64,000 nt of DNA from Podocnemis expansa (GCA_007922195.1 ML681981.1:13587771-13651770); one strand, 5' to 3'; positions 1 through 11,588 are shown, counted from the first letter of the stretch. The notes: generated by a model from the letters alone, not told the origin. Numbers and translations: made by a program.

Positions 1-379
1 AGGCAATCAGGCACTATCGGAGATACAGAGGCAGAAAGGAGGAGGAATATACTCAGCTAAACAGACAAAAAAAGTTATTGTTTGTTTGCAAATCAGTCTT
101 TGAATCTCAGAGGCATTTCTCACACATGATTTTGCTCTGCTGTTACTGTAAAGGTGACTTTGCAGCCTTACTTAATTTTGCCATGTCACTTTGATAATGA
201 CATCAGAAATTCTGCATCATGAAATAGAGCTGGATTATTTCTCATAGCATTTCAAAGAATTTTCATTAGTCCATTTGTAAACAGAATGTCATGACCAAGA
301 GATCGGTGATCTGGCCTAGTGGTTGGGGGTCAGAGTGGGCCAGATACCCCAGGAAGTCAGAGTCTGAGACCAGGACCAT

Positions 380-880
380 CCTTAAGGGGGTGGAAAAAGG
401 GGCAGCCGTCCTAGGCCCTGCACTTTGGGGGGGCCCCATGTAGCTGCCCCCCCCCCACGCCAAGGACCAGGCGAGCAGGCAAAAGGGCAGTCCACTGCCA
501 CAGCACTGCTGGTCCGCCACCCCCCTCCCTGCCATGCACACTCCTCTGGGCTCCGTGGCGGAGCAGCAGGGAGGGGGTGGGAGGCAGCGTGCAGCCAGTA
601 TTGCTGCCGTCCCCCCCCCTCACCTCCTCCCTGCTGCTCTGGCACGGAGCCCAGAGCAGGGGGTTTGGGGGGGGGGGGGGTGTGGACCAGCAGCACTGTA
701 GCGGTGGAACTCGCTTTGCCCACTCGCCTGGTCCCCGGCATGGGGGGGGCAGTGCAGGGGTCTGCCCCTCCTCTGGGCCGGCCAGCCCTGCCCTCCAGTG
801 CCGGGGATTGGGGGGTGCCCCGCAGAGGGCCATTCGCCTTGGGCCCTGCACCCCTAGGCACCCCTCTAGGGACTGTCTAT
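380..880. repeat. GC-rich foldback (inverted-repeat) element
   Basis: Two imperfect arms (about 443-600 and 607-756) are reverse complements around a centre near 603: for example ACCAGGCGAGCAGGCAAAA on the left pairs with CTCGCTTTGCCCACTCGCCTGG on the right in reverse. Long C and G runs make the overlapping open frames on both strands meaningless as genes. It sits in sequence that may itself be an old LTR. No clear target duplication was found. Confidence 0.55.
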
Positions 881-2754
881 CTGAGACAGGTCAGAGGATG
901 AAACCAAGAACCAGGTGTCAGGAGACAGGTAGGGTCAGGTTACCAAATCAGCAGCAGGAGCAGGTATTGCAGGGAAAGCTGTGCTAAGCAGGGAGAACCA
1001 GTTGCATGGACAACTTCTTGTTCCTGTGCTGGGTTTTAACGGAAACTGTGAACCAATCAGGCCCCTGGTGTCCCAGCATTCAGATTCTCAAACTAGAGCT
1101 GTGTGTCTGAGTTCAGCTCCATTCTAACTGGTTATCAGGGTACTGGCTATCAGGTTGGAACTTACTAGTGTTGCAGGGTCCTGGGCAATATGGTTCAGCA
1201 GCTATGGTCCCTGATGCAGGAAAATAGACAAACTATTAAGCAACTACCTCAATGTCAATAATGATGTCTGTGACAGCACGTGGATTAGAAGACAAAGTCT
1301 CCTACTGTTAGAGTTGCCTATTTTGGTTGGACATATTCCTGGAGATTTCAACAGATAATCTTTAATTAAAGATTAATCTTTAATTCCTGAGGACTCCAGA
1401 ACAATCCTGACATTTGGAACGCCACGCCTGAGTACAGTCACTGAACCATAAGACTTTCCTTTGAAGCTTCCTTCATTACAATTACTCTTATGTCTTTCAC
1501 TGTTTGAGCCTTTATCACCCTATTATTACAGCACCACGTCAGAGTTTGTTCACTCGTTTGGGTGCACCTAAAGTTAGAAATTGTGACCCTTAGCATAAAA
1601 GGCTAAAGAAGAACAGATTTTACTGGTGATATGTTCCACATCTGAACCAAACTTCATCACAGCTGAGAAAAAGCATTTCCTTAGAACTAAAGTGCTCATG
1701 TATGGAGATGAATGAAAATTATAGCACGCTCTATAATAGTGCCTTATAGTGACTTGCAGTAATGCTTGAGTCCTCTAATTTGTTCACCAACAGAGCAGCA
1801 GTCTCAAACATAAGACTGCTCATCAGGAAGGAGGAAAAGCAACTTTTCCAACCATTCAAATAGTACTAAGGAATCACAAAAGCAAAACGTACCAGGATTG
1901 CAAGGTAAGAAAATGTTCCTCTCTGCCCTAACACAAGCCTTTCACAAGGTGAAAGTAGGGTCCTCCCAGCCTGGAGTCCAGAGCCCCACTGATGTCTCAG
2001 TTAATCCAGCCATAAATAAACTTACAGTTCAGAGAGCTGCTGAAAAATGAATCTTTTTTTGCTTCATCAATACAGTATTCATGTGCATGAATGAGTTTTT
2101 CCTGCCTATGGAAATTGCCTTTGATTTATAGCAAGTAGCTGGAGCAAGAGTATTCAGAATTTTTGGAAACTAGTGTAGGTAGCTGGTCATCATTGCTTAT
2201 ACCCTAAAACATCTTGTTAAAAACTATACAGTTTTTAAGATGACGTTTATAGGATCTGTTAAAACCCAAACCTCTGTGGATTATCTTATCTCTAGTGCTC
2301 TGTGGCATTATTTACTCTGGCAGACTCTCTTCACTAAATAGGACTATGCTCATAAACATGTTCTAAGCACTATCCTTAGTTTTCAGTGGTCTGTTTGGGC
2401 ATAGAAACTCCTTAGGATATGGAAACATACAATTCAAAGCCAGAAGCACCTAGTCTACCAATGCCTCCTGAAGTAGAAAGCATTTGATGAGATGCATTTG
2501 CCTACCAATACCCTGTGTGACAAAACCAATATCCTCATTACAGAAGTAAAAATAAGTAAAGCTCAGGCCAAGTTCTACAGGCTGAAGTTACAAATCATGT
2601 AGCATGCTGCCTAGGCAGAAGACTTATCTCACAGTGAAGGACAAAACACCCAAGACATAACTCAGCCTTGTATGTCTATGACTGCCTGTTGAATGCATCA
2701 TTTAATATTAGATCTTGTGAATGCGACTTTCTTTTTGACTCATTAGATATTCAC
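881..2754. other. No gene seen
   Basis: Unique-looking AT-rich sequence. The first 400 bases (TCTGAGACAGGTCAGAGGAT onward) look like part of an old repeat, possibly an LTR, but I could not find its ends. Confidence 0.5.
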
Positions 2755-2813
2755 AGAACCATAGAAGACAATGCTAGAGGGCATCTCAAGATATCGTGAA
2801 GTCCAGCCCTCTG

Positions 2814-2880
2814 AGGTAGCTCCTCTAGTTTTTAGGACCCAGGAAGTTCCAGCAGATCTCCATTGCTCCAGTCAGTAGGC
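2814..2880. repeat. 67-bp block duplicated at 4491-4557
   Basis: AGGTAGCTCCTCTAGTTTTT through TCCAGTCAGTAGGC matches 4491-4557 at 65 of 67 positions by eye. Here it lies inside the antisense CR1 fragment; at 4491 it lies inside an LTR-family copy. Confidence 0.85.
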
Positions 2881-3223
2881 AAGAACTAAACCTACACCAG
2901 AACTCAAAAAATTTGCCACCCAGCTAGGAGCCAGCCCAAAAACTAAGGTGCCTAGCTGTGCCACAGCATGGAATGGCTCCCATCACCTGAAAAAAGCTGC
3001 CTCTGCAAACAGTTTCAGCATTGCTATCATAAGAAAAAGCCCTGAGCCCCCACAACCGAGAAAAATCTGCCCTCCCAATCTGACAAAAAGCCATTGGTAA
3101 CTAGTCTTTCAAACAGTTGTGTATCCACTTTACAGTAAAGCATCTAGACCACACGTCCCTACTTTGCTTATGAGAATGTCATGCAGAACTGCATCAAAAG
3201 CATTCTAAAATCAAGGTATATAA

Positions 3224-3690
3224 CAGGGGTGGCCACGCTTGTGGAACTCAAGAGCCACACAAGTTGATTATTAAACCTTCAAGAGTCGTACTGCGGCATA
3301 TTGCTATACACTTTTACCTACTCCAAAATTACTAAGTTTAAAATTCACTGTATGTTTTAATTTTATCATAAAAAGAGGGCAAATATTGATTCTACTAATG
3401 TCAGATTCTAATAATTACTTAAGGTTACCATAGGCCTATACAGTAAAAACTTAGCTGCTGCTCAATGTCGAAGACTGCAAGCTAGCGGCGAGGTTTTAAA
3501 ATCCCAACCATGCTGCACTTCTCTCCGCTATCCCTGATCATGACACACTTTTCCCCACCGTCCCGACTCCCTCCTGAACTCCTAGGCTGGGGCTGCTTTC
3601 CCAGATTGATTTGCTGATGTTCTTCCAGGAGCCACACTTTTTCATTCAAGAGCTGCATGTGGCTCCAGAGCCACAGTTTGGCCACGCCTG
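3224..3690. mobile_element. hAT-like non-autonomous element (467 bp)
   Basis: Imperfect terminal inverted repeats CAGGGGTGGCCACGC and GCGTGGCC (right end, complemented) bound the element. The flanks GTATATAA (3216-3223) and GTACATAA (3691-3698) match at 7 of 8, as expected for a decayed 8-bp hAT target duplication. It interrupts a CR1 fragment. The 78-codon minus frame inside is not a gene. Confidence 0.8.
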
Positions 3691-3861
3691 GTACATAACA
3701 TCTCTCTCTTCCCCTCATTGGCTAGATCTGTAATTCTGGAAGGAAATTAAATGGATTAAGCATGATTCATGCTTGACAAATCCACACTGACTATTCCTTC
3801 TCTCTCTACTATCCTCCAGGTGCTTACAAATTTGATTTATGCACCATGTAGGCAATCACAA

Positions 3862-4794
3862 GTGTGGGTGGTGGTCCCCTCTCTTGGTCAACCGCTGAGG
3901 GAGGCCACATCTCCCAGCTGATATGTCCTGTGGGGAGGCTTTAGCTAGAAGGTGAAATTAGCAGTTTGTGGGCTTCCTCTGCCTAGCTGGGCAATCCCAA
4001 TTCCTTGGGCCCCAACCCTCAGGTGGGAAAAGAAAGCAGACTATGGCGCTGGCTGTCAGGCAGGGTGAGGCAAGCAAAGTAAGCAGTCTCTGAGGTTTCC
4101 CAGGCCAAGCGGTCACCCCTGGGTGTAGGTGATTAGGGGGGAAGGGAGCTGCAGACCCACCTGATGCCACTGCATCCCAGTCCAGGGCCCTAGCAGGTGG
4201 TGGGGCATCCAGTTTCTGGGACAATGGGGCTCCATCCAAAACCTGCTGATTAGGGTTCAGGTTTGAGTGCAGTCAGAGTGAGGTCAGCTATCGCTATACT
4301 ACTTCCTCCACCTCTGTGCCCATGGACCTGTGTGGGGCAGGTCGCAGTCCACTTCCTTAGAGTGGCATGTGAGGGGCAGTCACAGCAGGGCCTTGGCATT
4401 AGGAAGCTCCTCCAGGGCACAGAGGCCAGGTAGCTCTTCTGGCCTGGTGGGGCTAGGTAGCGCTGACAGCAGCTTCAGCTTGCAAGGGTCAGGTAGCTCC
4501 TCTAGTTTTTAGGACCTAGGAAGTTCCAGCAGATCGCCATTGCTCCAGTCAGTAGGCCGCCCTGGCTGCTCCTAACAAGGCAGCAGTCAGGCCCAGGTCA
4601 CACTAGAGGCGAGACGCCCTTCTCGGCCACTTCCCTTCATCTGAGCTGGAAGGCCTGTCCTTTATACTTCCCATTCCTCTCCCACCTCTCTGCTTCCAGT
4701 CTGAAGGGCAGGGACTTCTGGGTTCAGTCCACTAGAGGTTGGTTTGCTGTTCCACACTGTCAATCTCTGAGGGAGGTCACACCTCCCAGCTACA
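3862..4794 (-). mobile_element. Copy 1 of the LEELP-motif LTR family (older, truncated or diverged)
   Basis: The right end (TCCCAGCTACA, 4784-4794) resembles the end of the solo LTR at 7285. A TATA-like GTATAAAG is present on the minus strand at 4660-4667, at the position matching the TATA box of the 6.1-kb copy. Between about 4389 and 4510 the minus strand reads repeated (L)EELP in one frame (LEELPDP, EELPGLCALEELPNAKALL) ending in TGA. The left boundary is uncertain and no exact target duplication could be seen. Confidence 0.5.
4491..4557. repeat. 67-bp block duplicated at 2814-2880
   Basis: See the partner at 2814-2880. The flanking sequence here fits the LTR family, so this is the likelier source copy. 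Confidence 0.85.
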
Positions 4795-4845
4795 CACATC
4801 TACTGTCAAGGTAATGCAACTAAAGTAAATCTCAGGGGATAGCTG

Positions 4846-5533
4846 CAGGGATTAAAGTATGCCGGAATGGCCTGGAACACCATTCCGGTGCCCACTATTT
4901 TTAGGGGCTCAGCATTCTGGGGCCCCTAAAAATAGAAAATGGAATTGGGATGCTGTGTTCTGGGGCCCACCATTTAAAAAGGGCCCTGCAATGCAGTGTT
5001 CTGGTACCATTTTCTATTTTTAGGGGCCTTGAATGCTGAGCCCCTAAAAATAGAAAGTCCCAGAACAGTGTTCCGCTGCCTTCTGGCAGGTGGGGGAGTG
5101 CAAAGTGGCATGTGAGCCACCCCATGCTCTCCTGCACATGCATAGGCTGTGCCTGAAGGCAGAAGCCTCCAAGCGCAGCCTGTCTCTGGCAGCGGTGTGT
5201 GGCTGCCGGTGAGTACCGGGGTGGCTGGCTTGTGCTGGTGGACAGGCTGGGGCTGGGTATTGGGGGCTGGGGGATATTGGGGACAGATAAATGGATATTA
5301 GGGGCAAGGGGTTGGTTTTGGGGGCAGGGAGTTGATTTGGGGGTGGATACTGGGGGAGGTGGGGTGGGGCACTGGTGTGGGGGGGAGGAGCTGGGGTGCT
5401 GAGGAGGGGGGCCTGGCGTGCAGGATGGGGGGCCCAGCCGTGTGGGAAGGAGGCTTACCTGATTAGGAGGGCTCTGGGCCCCCCACCACTTAGGAGGGTT
5501 CCAGGGCCCCCCCAGATTATACTTTAATCCCTG
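4846..5533. mobile_element. hAT-like non-autonomous element with perfect TIRs and TSD (688 bp)
   Basis: The ends are CAGGGATTAAAGTAT and its exact reverse complement ATACTTTAATCCCTG. The element is flanked by perfect 8-bp repeats GATAGCTG at 4838-4845 and 5534-5541. Inside, TTTTTAGGGGCTCAGCATTC near 4899 is mirrored by GAATGCTGAGCCCCTAAAAA near 5031, giving a subterminal foldback. No transposase frame. The element at 21678-22192 is a relative with the same ends. Confidence 0.92.
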
Positions 5534-5541
5534 GATAGCTG

Positions 5542-5984
5542 AGTGAATTATGAGTCCTAATGTGGAGCTGTAAGCAGGATGTTAGTTAATTTCTGTGGTA
5601 GTCTCTCTTTTGGTACAGAAGATGAATAGAAACCATGTCCATAATAGCATTATGATGCTCATGTCTGTTTTCTGTGCATGAGGCCAGGGCACACTAACTA
5701 GTGACACCCTACAACAGCTGCAGGTGCAAAATCAGTGGCTCTTCCACAAGTGTACGGAGGAGATGACAACCAAGAAGAGCGTTAAAGCAACTCTGAATCA
5801 CTAATGACTCTGTAAGGGATAGGCCAGATCTGGCTTATCTTGCTCATGCAAATATTTCCACCTAAATCAATGGGGGCCACCTGGATGAACAATCTGACCA
5901 AGACTTGGCTCCTAGCCCTCCCTGCTCTATATCATTAGCATCTTCATTATTTTTTTGTGTTTCTCCAATGATAGTATGTTATAG
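5542..5984. other. No gene seen
   Basis: Unremarkable single-copy-looking sequence between two transposons. Confidence 0.5.
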
Positions 5985-6101
5985 TTTCATAGAAAAAGTT
6001 ACAAAGAAGTCTCAGAAAACTGGGTGGCAGAGCCAAAAATGACAGATGAAATTCACTGTTGATAAATGCAAGGTAATGCACACTGGAAAACATAATCCCA
6101 A

Positions 6102-7285
6102 TGCGACAGAGCCCCTTTGCCTCTGGGAGAGGGAGGGGCGGTCTGTCAGGGTCCCCAGCCCCTGCTTAGGGACGAGACCACCAAGTCTTTATAGTCTTGT
6201 CTAGGGCAAGACTACCCAGCCCCCAGCCCAGCGTAGGGCAGGGCTACCAAGTCTCTGGCCCCTTGGTTGGACAAAGTCACACAATCCTCGGCCCCAGTGG
6301 GGGCTGGGCTCCAAGTCCTTAGCCTCCTGGCAGGGCTCAAGTAAAGTCCACAACAATGTCTTTTGGGGGATCTAGGGATTGATGGTGTCACCGTTAAGTT
6401 CACAAGCTATGAGGAGGCTCAGGCTAGGGGAAGGGATCAGTGGAGGTGTGGGGTCCTGGGGCTTTGGTGCCGGGGTCAGTGGGGTCCTGGCCTCAACACA
6501 TGGACCTTGAGGCCCCTGAGGCTTTGGTGCAGGGGTCAGCAGGGTCCTGGCCACAACACGCCACCCCTGAGGGTTGGCCCCCTACAGAGGGTTGAGTCTC
6601 ACCCTCCCCTGGGTCACCCCTGGTTCTCAGCTCCAGCCATACCTCGTTGTCTGTCACCTCAGGGTAGTCCCCTGCGGGTACATTGTAAAATCCCTCCATT
6701 TCATTGGGCGGTGGCAAGTCGGGGAGTCCGTCTGCTTCGTCAGCGAGGGGTAACTCCTCCAGGTCACAGGAGGTGGGCGGAGGCGTGGGGCCCTCAGCAT
6801 CCAGGGGTAGTTCCTCCAGGTTGCAGGAGACGGGCAGCGGTTTGGGGTCCTCAGCAGCCAGAGATAGCTCTTCTAAATCACACAAAGTAGGTCAGGGTTC
6901 AGGGTCCCCAGCAGGTGCTGACTCAGGACGACTCGTTGGCCTCGCTGCTGGTGGTCCCTCCTGCGGGTGTGGGGCGTCCTAGGGCTCGGGCATTGGGCCC
7001 TAGTCACTGCCCATGGGTGGCCCTCGCCAGACTGACGGGCCCGGGCCCGGGCCCGGAGGCCAGAGCCCAGCTCTTCCACAGGGCAATGCAGGGTCAGGAG
7101 CAGGCAGAGCTGCATCCTTCCCCTCTGCCGCCCTGACTTGATCTGAGCTGCCTGCCTCCCTTTTTATAGTTCCTGTCCTGCCCTCCACTTCCAGGCTGAT
7201 TGACAGTCCCCTCCTGGCTCCACCCCCCAGCCATCTTGCAGCGCTTTCTGGGCTCTCTCGGAGGGGGCTGTACCTTCTCGCTACA
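6102..7285 (-). mobile_element. Solo LTR (1184 bp), copy 2 of the LEELP-motif family
   Basis: Begins TGCGACAG and ends CGCTACA (TG...CA), flanked by exact 5-bp repeats CCCAA at 6097-6101 and 7286-7290, inside a CR1. On the minus strand a TATA box (CTATAAAAAG, 7160-7169) lies about 120 bp from the TG end (TGTAGCGAG), so U3 would be short and the transcribed part unusually long, about 1 kb. That part holds the 6493-6885 open frame with LEELP repeats. It is related in inverse orientation to 56807-57893. Confidence 0.85.
6493..6885 (-). CDS. Possible LTR-encoded acidic LEELP-repeat protein fragment (unrecognised)
   Basis: Open for about 130 codons on the minus strand inside the solo LTR. It contains three spaced repeats, CDLEELSLAAEDPKP, CNLEELPLDAEGPTP and CDLEELPLADEADGLP, followed by DLPPPNEMEGF. 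The 57080-57523 frame in another copy of the same LTR family shares CDLEELP, then YPDLPPxxxEGF, in the same element-relative orientation. There is no ATG at the start of the open frame, and an upstream ATG at 7115 opens a different frame that stops at 6873. No family is recognised. It could simply be a minisatellite that happens to stay open. Confidence 0.3.
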   Translation of the reverse strand: MCDLEELSLAAEDPKPLPVSCNLEELPLDAEGPTPPPTSCDLEELPLADEADGLPDLPPPNEMEGFYNVPAGDYPEVTDNEVWLELRTRGDPGEGETQPSVGGQPSGVACCGQDPADPCTKASGASRSMC

Positions 7286-7871
7286 CCCAACTATATAGAA
7301 AATTATGGGGTCTAAATGAGCTATTAGCACCCAAGAAAGAGATCGTAGAGTCATTGTGAATAGTTCTTTGAAAACATCCACTCAATGTGAGCAGCAGTCA
7401 AAAAAAAAGCCAACGGAATGCTGGGAATCTTTAGGAAATGGATACATAATAATATAGAAAATATCACAGTGCCTCCTTATAATCTATGGTACACCCACCT
7501 CTTGAATACTATGTGCAGAATCTGATTGCCCTATCTCAAAAAACAGGTATTGGAACTGGAAAAGGTACAGAAAAAGGCAAGAGAAATGACTGGGGAGATG
7601 GATCAGCTTCCATATGAAGAGAGATTAATAAGACTGAGACTTTTCAGCCTAGAAAGCTATGGCTAAGGGGAATATGATAGGGATCTATAAAATCATGACC
7701 GATGTGCAGAAAGTAGCTAAGGAAGTATTATTTACTCTTTCTCACAAGACAAGAACAAGGGGTAACAAAATTAAATTAATAGGCGGCATGCTTAAAGCAA
7801 ACCAAAAGAATTATTTCTTCACATAGTGCCCAGTCAACCATTGGAATGCGTTTTCAGAGGATGTTGTAAAG

Positions 7872-8190
7872 CATGGGTGATGCTGGTGCCAGGCATGGGG
7901 GGTGGAGAACAGAAGCCCCAAGTCCCAGCACCAGTACCGAGTCCTATTCGTAGTGCAGGCTCAGAGAGCCTGCAGCTGTGCTGAGCTCCCCCCAGCTGGC
8001 CCTGACCTCAGCCGGGCCTCTGCCGAAAGCAGGATCTGGCCCTGGCCCTGGCCCTGGCCCTGGCCAGGAACCCAGGGCCACCAGATCTTACCCTGGCCAG
8101 GGACCTGGGGCTGCTGGCAGTGACAGGAGCTGGGGCTGGTGGGAGGTGGGCCCAAGCCCCAAATGTGTTTTTGGGCCAGGAACACACCTG
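7872..8190. mobile_element. Small hAT-like insertion in the CR1 (319 bp)
   Basis: Ends CATGGGTG and CACACCTG, flanked by TTGTAAAG (7864-7871) and TTGTGAAG (8191-8198), 7 of 8 matching. The CR1 reads across the site when it is removed. It contains a CCTGGC hexamer array. Confidence 0.7.
8038..8066. repeat. CCTGGC hexamer microsatellite
   Basis: About five tandem CCTGGC units within the hAT-like insertion. Confidence 0.9.
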
Positions 8191-8455
8191 TTGTGAAGGC
8201 AAAGACTATAACAGGATTAAAAAAAGAATTAGATGAATTCATGGAGGATAGGTCCAGGAGGGGTGGGGATGCAAAATCTTGCTCTGATTTGTCCCTACTC
8301 CTCTTTGCCAGACGCTGGGAACAGGTGACAAGGGATGGCTCACTTCATGATTATGTTTTGTTCATTCCCTCTGAAGCACCTGGTATCTCGGCCAGTGTTG
8401 GAAGATGAACCATTGATCTCGCCTAGTATGGCTGTTTTGATGAACCAGAATAAAC

Positions 8456-8924
8456 TGGAATATCTCATTGTGGCTCCGAGTCCAAAATTTTAAACACACG
8501 AATGTCTTTAAGTATGTGAATAGTCCTGTTGATTTTGCTGTGACTTAAGCATGTGTGGAAGGTTAAGTACCTAGCTGAATAGGAGCCTATTCAGGTAAAC
8601 CTGAATATTATAGTGTTAGTATTTTTGTTAATGTTTTCATTATGTATTTTTTAGCTCAGAGACTACCATTTATACAGTTGAAACATGATGTGAAATGTGT
8701 TCTCAGTGTATTCATCATATAGGAATTGAAGTATAGTGAAAAGATCAGTTCATGGGTTATTTTAACCCCATAAATAGGTCCCTGAAGAACTGAAATGGTC
8801 TCTGGAACACAAAATACAAAAGAACCCTACACAACTCAGATTGCTCCTTTGTGTGACCTGAAGCAAGTCAGTACAGCTACTGACAGAGAGTGAAGCAGCA
8901 GATTGTATTTCTTTTAGTCTGTGG
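8456..8924. other. No gene seen
   Basis: AT-rich sequence without recognised structure. Confidence 0.5.
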
Positions 8925-9371
8925 CAGGGGCAATGCTACACCTAAATATTAAGGGTGGCCCCAGCCCCCACTGGCCACCGGGGCCCCGAACCATTCCCTT
9001 CCCCCCACAAGGGCCCCCTGAGCCCTTCCCCAACCCCCAGTCACACCGCTGGCCCCTGCTGCTCCAGGCTGACCCCCTCCCTTGCACCTTTTCCCCAACA
9101 GGCCAGCATGCCTGCCCACACACACCCCCTCTCCCGGCTCCCTTACCTGGTGCTGGAGGAGAGCAGGGCTGTGGCACAGGCTGTGGCCCCTGGCATGACC
9201 CTGCTCTGAGCGTGCTCAGAGTAGGGTCAGGCCAGAGCGAGAGTTTTAAAAACTCCCAGCCCAGCCTGTGGCAGCTCCCTCCCAGCCTTGGCCTGGCAAC
9301 ATTCCCTGCACAGGGGTGCGATGGCACACCCCCACACAGTTGAGTAGCGGGTATTCAGGGGGCTGCCCCTG
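8925..9371. repeat. GC-rich repeat, possibly a hAT-like element
   Basis: CAGGGGCAATGCTAC at the left and GTAGCGGGTA...CTGCCCCTG at the right suggest inverted ends, but no matching target duplication was found. C-rich open frames inside are not credible genes. Confidence 0.4.
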
Positions 9372-10657
9372 AGTTTCAGGGGGGCTGAGGCCCCCTGAGC
9401 TCCCTCCCAGCGATGTCTGTGGTTTTAGAAAGTTTCAGGAAAGAAGGAAATATCTTGGAACAATATCTCCTAAAGCACCTTGGTGCAGTAACTGAAGTTC
9501 TTCAAGATGTGTGTCCCTGTGGGTGCTCCACAATAGATGTGCACCTGTCCCTGCACCACAGATCAGAGAACTCTCCAGTAATGCTCACTGGGGCCGTGCA
9601 GACGTGTGGCGCCTGTCTCATGGCAGCTTTGGTGTCCTTTTGCACTTGCATGGCTCGACCCCCCCCCATTCCTCTCCCACCACTTAATTCCTTCTTGATT
9701 CAGGAGCATTTAGGAGCAACTCCTAAGTAGAGAGGGGAGATGGGAGGGTGGTGGAGCACCCAGAGGGACACACATCTCAAAGAACTCCAGTTACTCCAGC
9801 AAGGTGAGTAACCTTTCTTTTTCCTTCAAGTAGTGTCTCCCGGGTGCTCCACAATAGGTGACTCCCAAGCTGTGCCCCAATTGGACAGAGGGACTTTGGA
9901 GAAGTTATTTTGTAATGTGGGCAGCACTGATAGGACCACTGCAGCATCCACTCATGTTGTCTGATCAATAGAATAATGTTTTATAAAGTTGTGGGTGGAT
10001 GCTCATATCGTTGCTCTGCAAATTTCTGTGCTCAGTATATTTTTCAGAAAGGCCATGGTGGTAGATACTACTCTTATGGAGGGGGACCTAATGTTTTCTG
10101 ATCGTTCATAGCAAGTACAAATGCAGTTCAAAATTAGCTATGAAAGTCTTTGTTTTGAGATTGGGCATGCCTCTATTTCTTTTTGTTATTGATACAAAGA
10201 GTTTTGACATGATTCTAAATGGTTTTGTTCTCTTTAGATAGAAGACTAGTGCACGCTGGATATCTGAAGTGTGTAAGATCGCATCCTGTGGATTAGTCTG
10301 CTGTTTTGGCAGGAATACAGGTAAGTGTATGGTTCAATCAGTGTGGAAAGGCATTGATACTTTTGGCATGAACTTAAGATGTGGTCTCAAGGAAATCTTG
10401 CCTTTGTGAAATATGGTGGGTCAGCTTTTAAGGCTGCTAACTCATTTACACTCCTTGCAGAGGCAATTGCAACCAGAAAAATTACGTTCATGGAAAGATG
10501 GTTGAGGGAACATGTTGCCAGTGATCTGACAGGTGCTTTGGGTAGTCTTTTTAGAACAAGGATTAGGTCCCATATTGGTGCAGGACAGGTGGGCGAATCT
10601 CTGGGCACAGATTCTATATTCCTGTTAGAAAGCATGGTGGGTGAGAGAAAATAGAAG

Positions 10658-11229
10658 TGTCAAAGAAAACAGCTGAACCCAACTTTGAGTGCAAATCAAA
10701 CAGCTAATAGAACTTTATTTACAGGAAAACAAAACCAAACCAAACAAAAAATACACACTGCAGTGGGGGAGAGAGCAGTTAGGTGCTGGTCTCCACCCCT
10801 AAGATGCATTACAGAAACTTTTATAGCTTAACAGTGACATTAACATATATGCATATACATAGGCAACAGTAATAAGATCTAACATTCTCTAATTGGTGCA
10901 AACTAATATTATTTCCTGAAAAGGAACCAAGGTCAAAGGGAAAAGAATCTCACATAACAACTTGACAGTGTCTGAATTAATACCATCTAAGCAGATTTGA
11001 TAAGAGAATGTTTAGTATAAGCCAAGGATGTCAGCAAAACTGTTGAAGAAAAACAATGTCTGGAGCAGACAGGCACAGAGAGACACCAACTAAAGTCCTG
11101 AAGGCCGGCAGTTTCTTCACATATCTCTAATGGCATGTTGAGTGCATTCTTTTACAATTTTCCTCCTCAGGTCTACTGAGCCATCTGTGTCTTAACACTG
11201 TCAGGCCTCAGCTATGAAATTCTTCCACA
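10658..11229 (-). repeat. 3' LTR of the endogenous retrovirus
   Basis: On the minus strand it starts TGTGGAAG and ends TTTGACA. It contains a TATA box (CTATAAAAG, 10819-10827) and an AATAAA signal (10714-10719), which set U3-R-U5 order and the minus orientation. It differs from the 5' LTR at about 14 of 572 positions by eye count, mostly transitions. Confidence 0.95.
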
Positions 11230-11244
11230 TTCCCCCCCCCCCCC
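11230..11244 (-). other. Polypurine tract of the endogenous retrovirus
   Basis: Thirteen G followed by AA on the minus strand, directly before the TG of the 3' LTR. This is where plus-strand DNA priming occurs in retroviruses. Confidence 0.85.
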
Positions 11245-11360
11245 GAGACTTTTAAAGTCTCATTAATTATATTTCCAAATTAATTAGCACTTGAATATCA
11301 TTTTTGTTTTCTTGATGATTTCTGTATACAAAGTGTATACCTCCTCATGGTACTTTGGGC

Positions 11361-11588
11361 TTAATCTCTTATGGGGGCAGCCTTCATTAAACAATTTAGG
11401 CAGCATTTAAGCAGCAATAGCACAACATAACCACAAATCAGGGCCGCTATTATAATAAAACTCCATGAAACATTTAGGATCCTAAAGCCCCAAACCAGGT
11501 CCATAATCCCCATGGTTCTTCTTGATGCAGGGTATAGGCAGCTTTCTGGATCTTGCTTAAGGCCAATGTTTTCATGCCTTATTTTCAT
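11361..11588 (-). pseudogene. env: Remnant of retroviral env transmembrane subunit
   Basis: A 75-codon frame with a hydrophobic anchor (FIIIAALICGYVVLLLLKCC) followed by a short Lys-containing tail, at the position expected for the end of env just before the 3' LTR. Only about 0.6-0.8 kb separates it from the end of integrase, far too little for a complete env, so the surface subunit and most of the ectodomain are gone. Not functional. Confidence 0.65.

Larger units (their letters stand above)
2755..3845 (-). mobile_element. Old CR1-like LINE 3' fragment, antisense
   Basis: The start (CACAGAACCATAGAAGACAA, then AAGTCCAGCCCTCT) is the reverse complement of a CR1-type 3' end, and the part after 3699 (GCTTGACAAATCCACACTGA, GGTGCTTACAAATTTGA) continues the same element. 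It is split by a hAT-like element at 3224-3690 and contains a 67-bp block shared with 4491-4557. Confidence 0.6.
5985..8455 (+). mobile_element. CR1 LINE 3' portion, sense, split by two insertions
   Basis: Segments 5990-6096, 7291-7871 and 8199-8455 read through as one CR1 ORF2 end and 3' UTR (for example AATATGATAGGGATCTATAA, GAATTCATGGAGGATAGGTC, then the CTAGTATGGCTGTTTTGATG tail). Stops and small indels show it is dead. The first gap is a solo LTR with a 5-bp duplication, the second a hAT-like element with an 8-bp duplication. Removing both restores an unbroken CR1. Confidence 0.85.

Noticed and set aside
382..987. Several overlapping open frames of 130-160 codons on both strands.
   Set aside because: They come from a GC-rich palindrome with long C and G runs; composition is Pro, Gly and Arg only and nothing is conserved.
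8914..9343. Proline-rich open frames of about 140 codons on both strands.
   Set aside because: Low-complexity C-rich repeat DNA, no start context and no domain.
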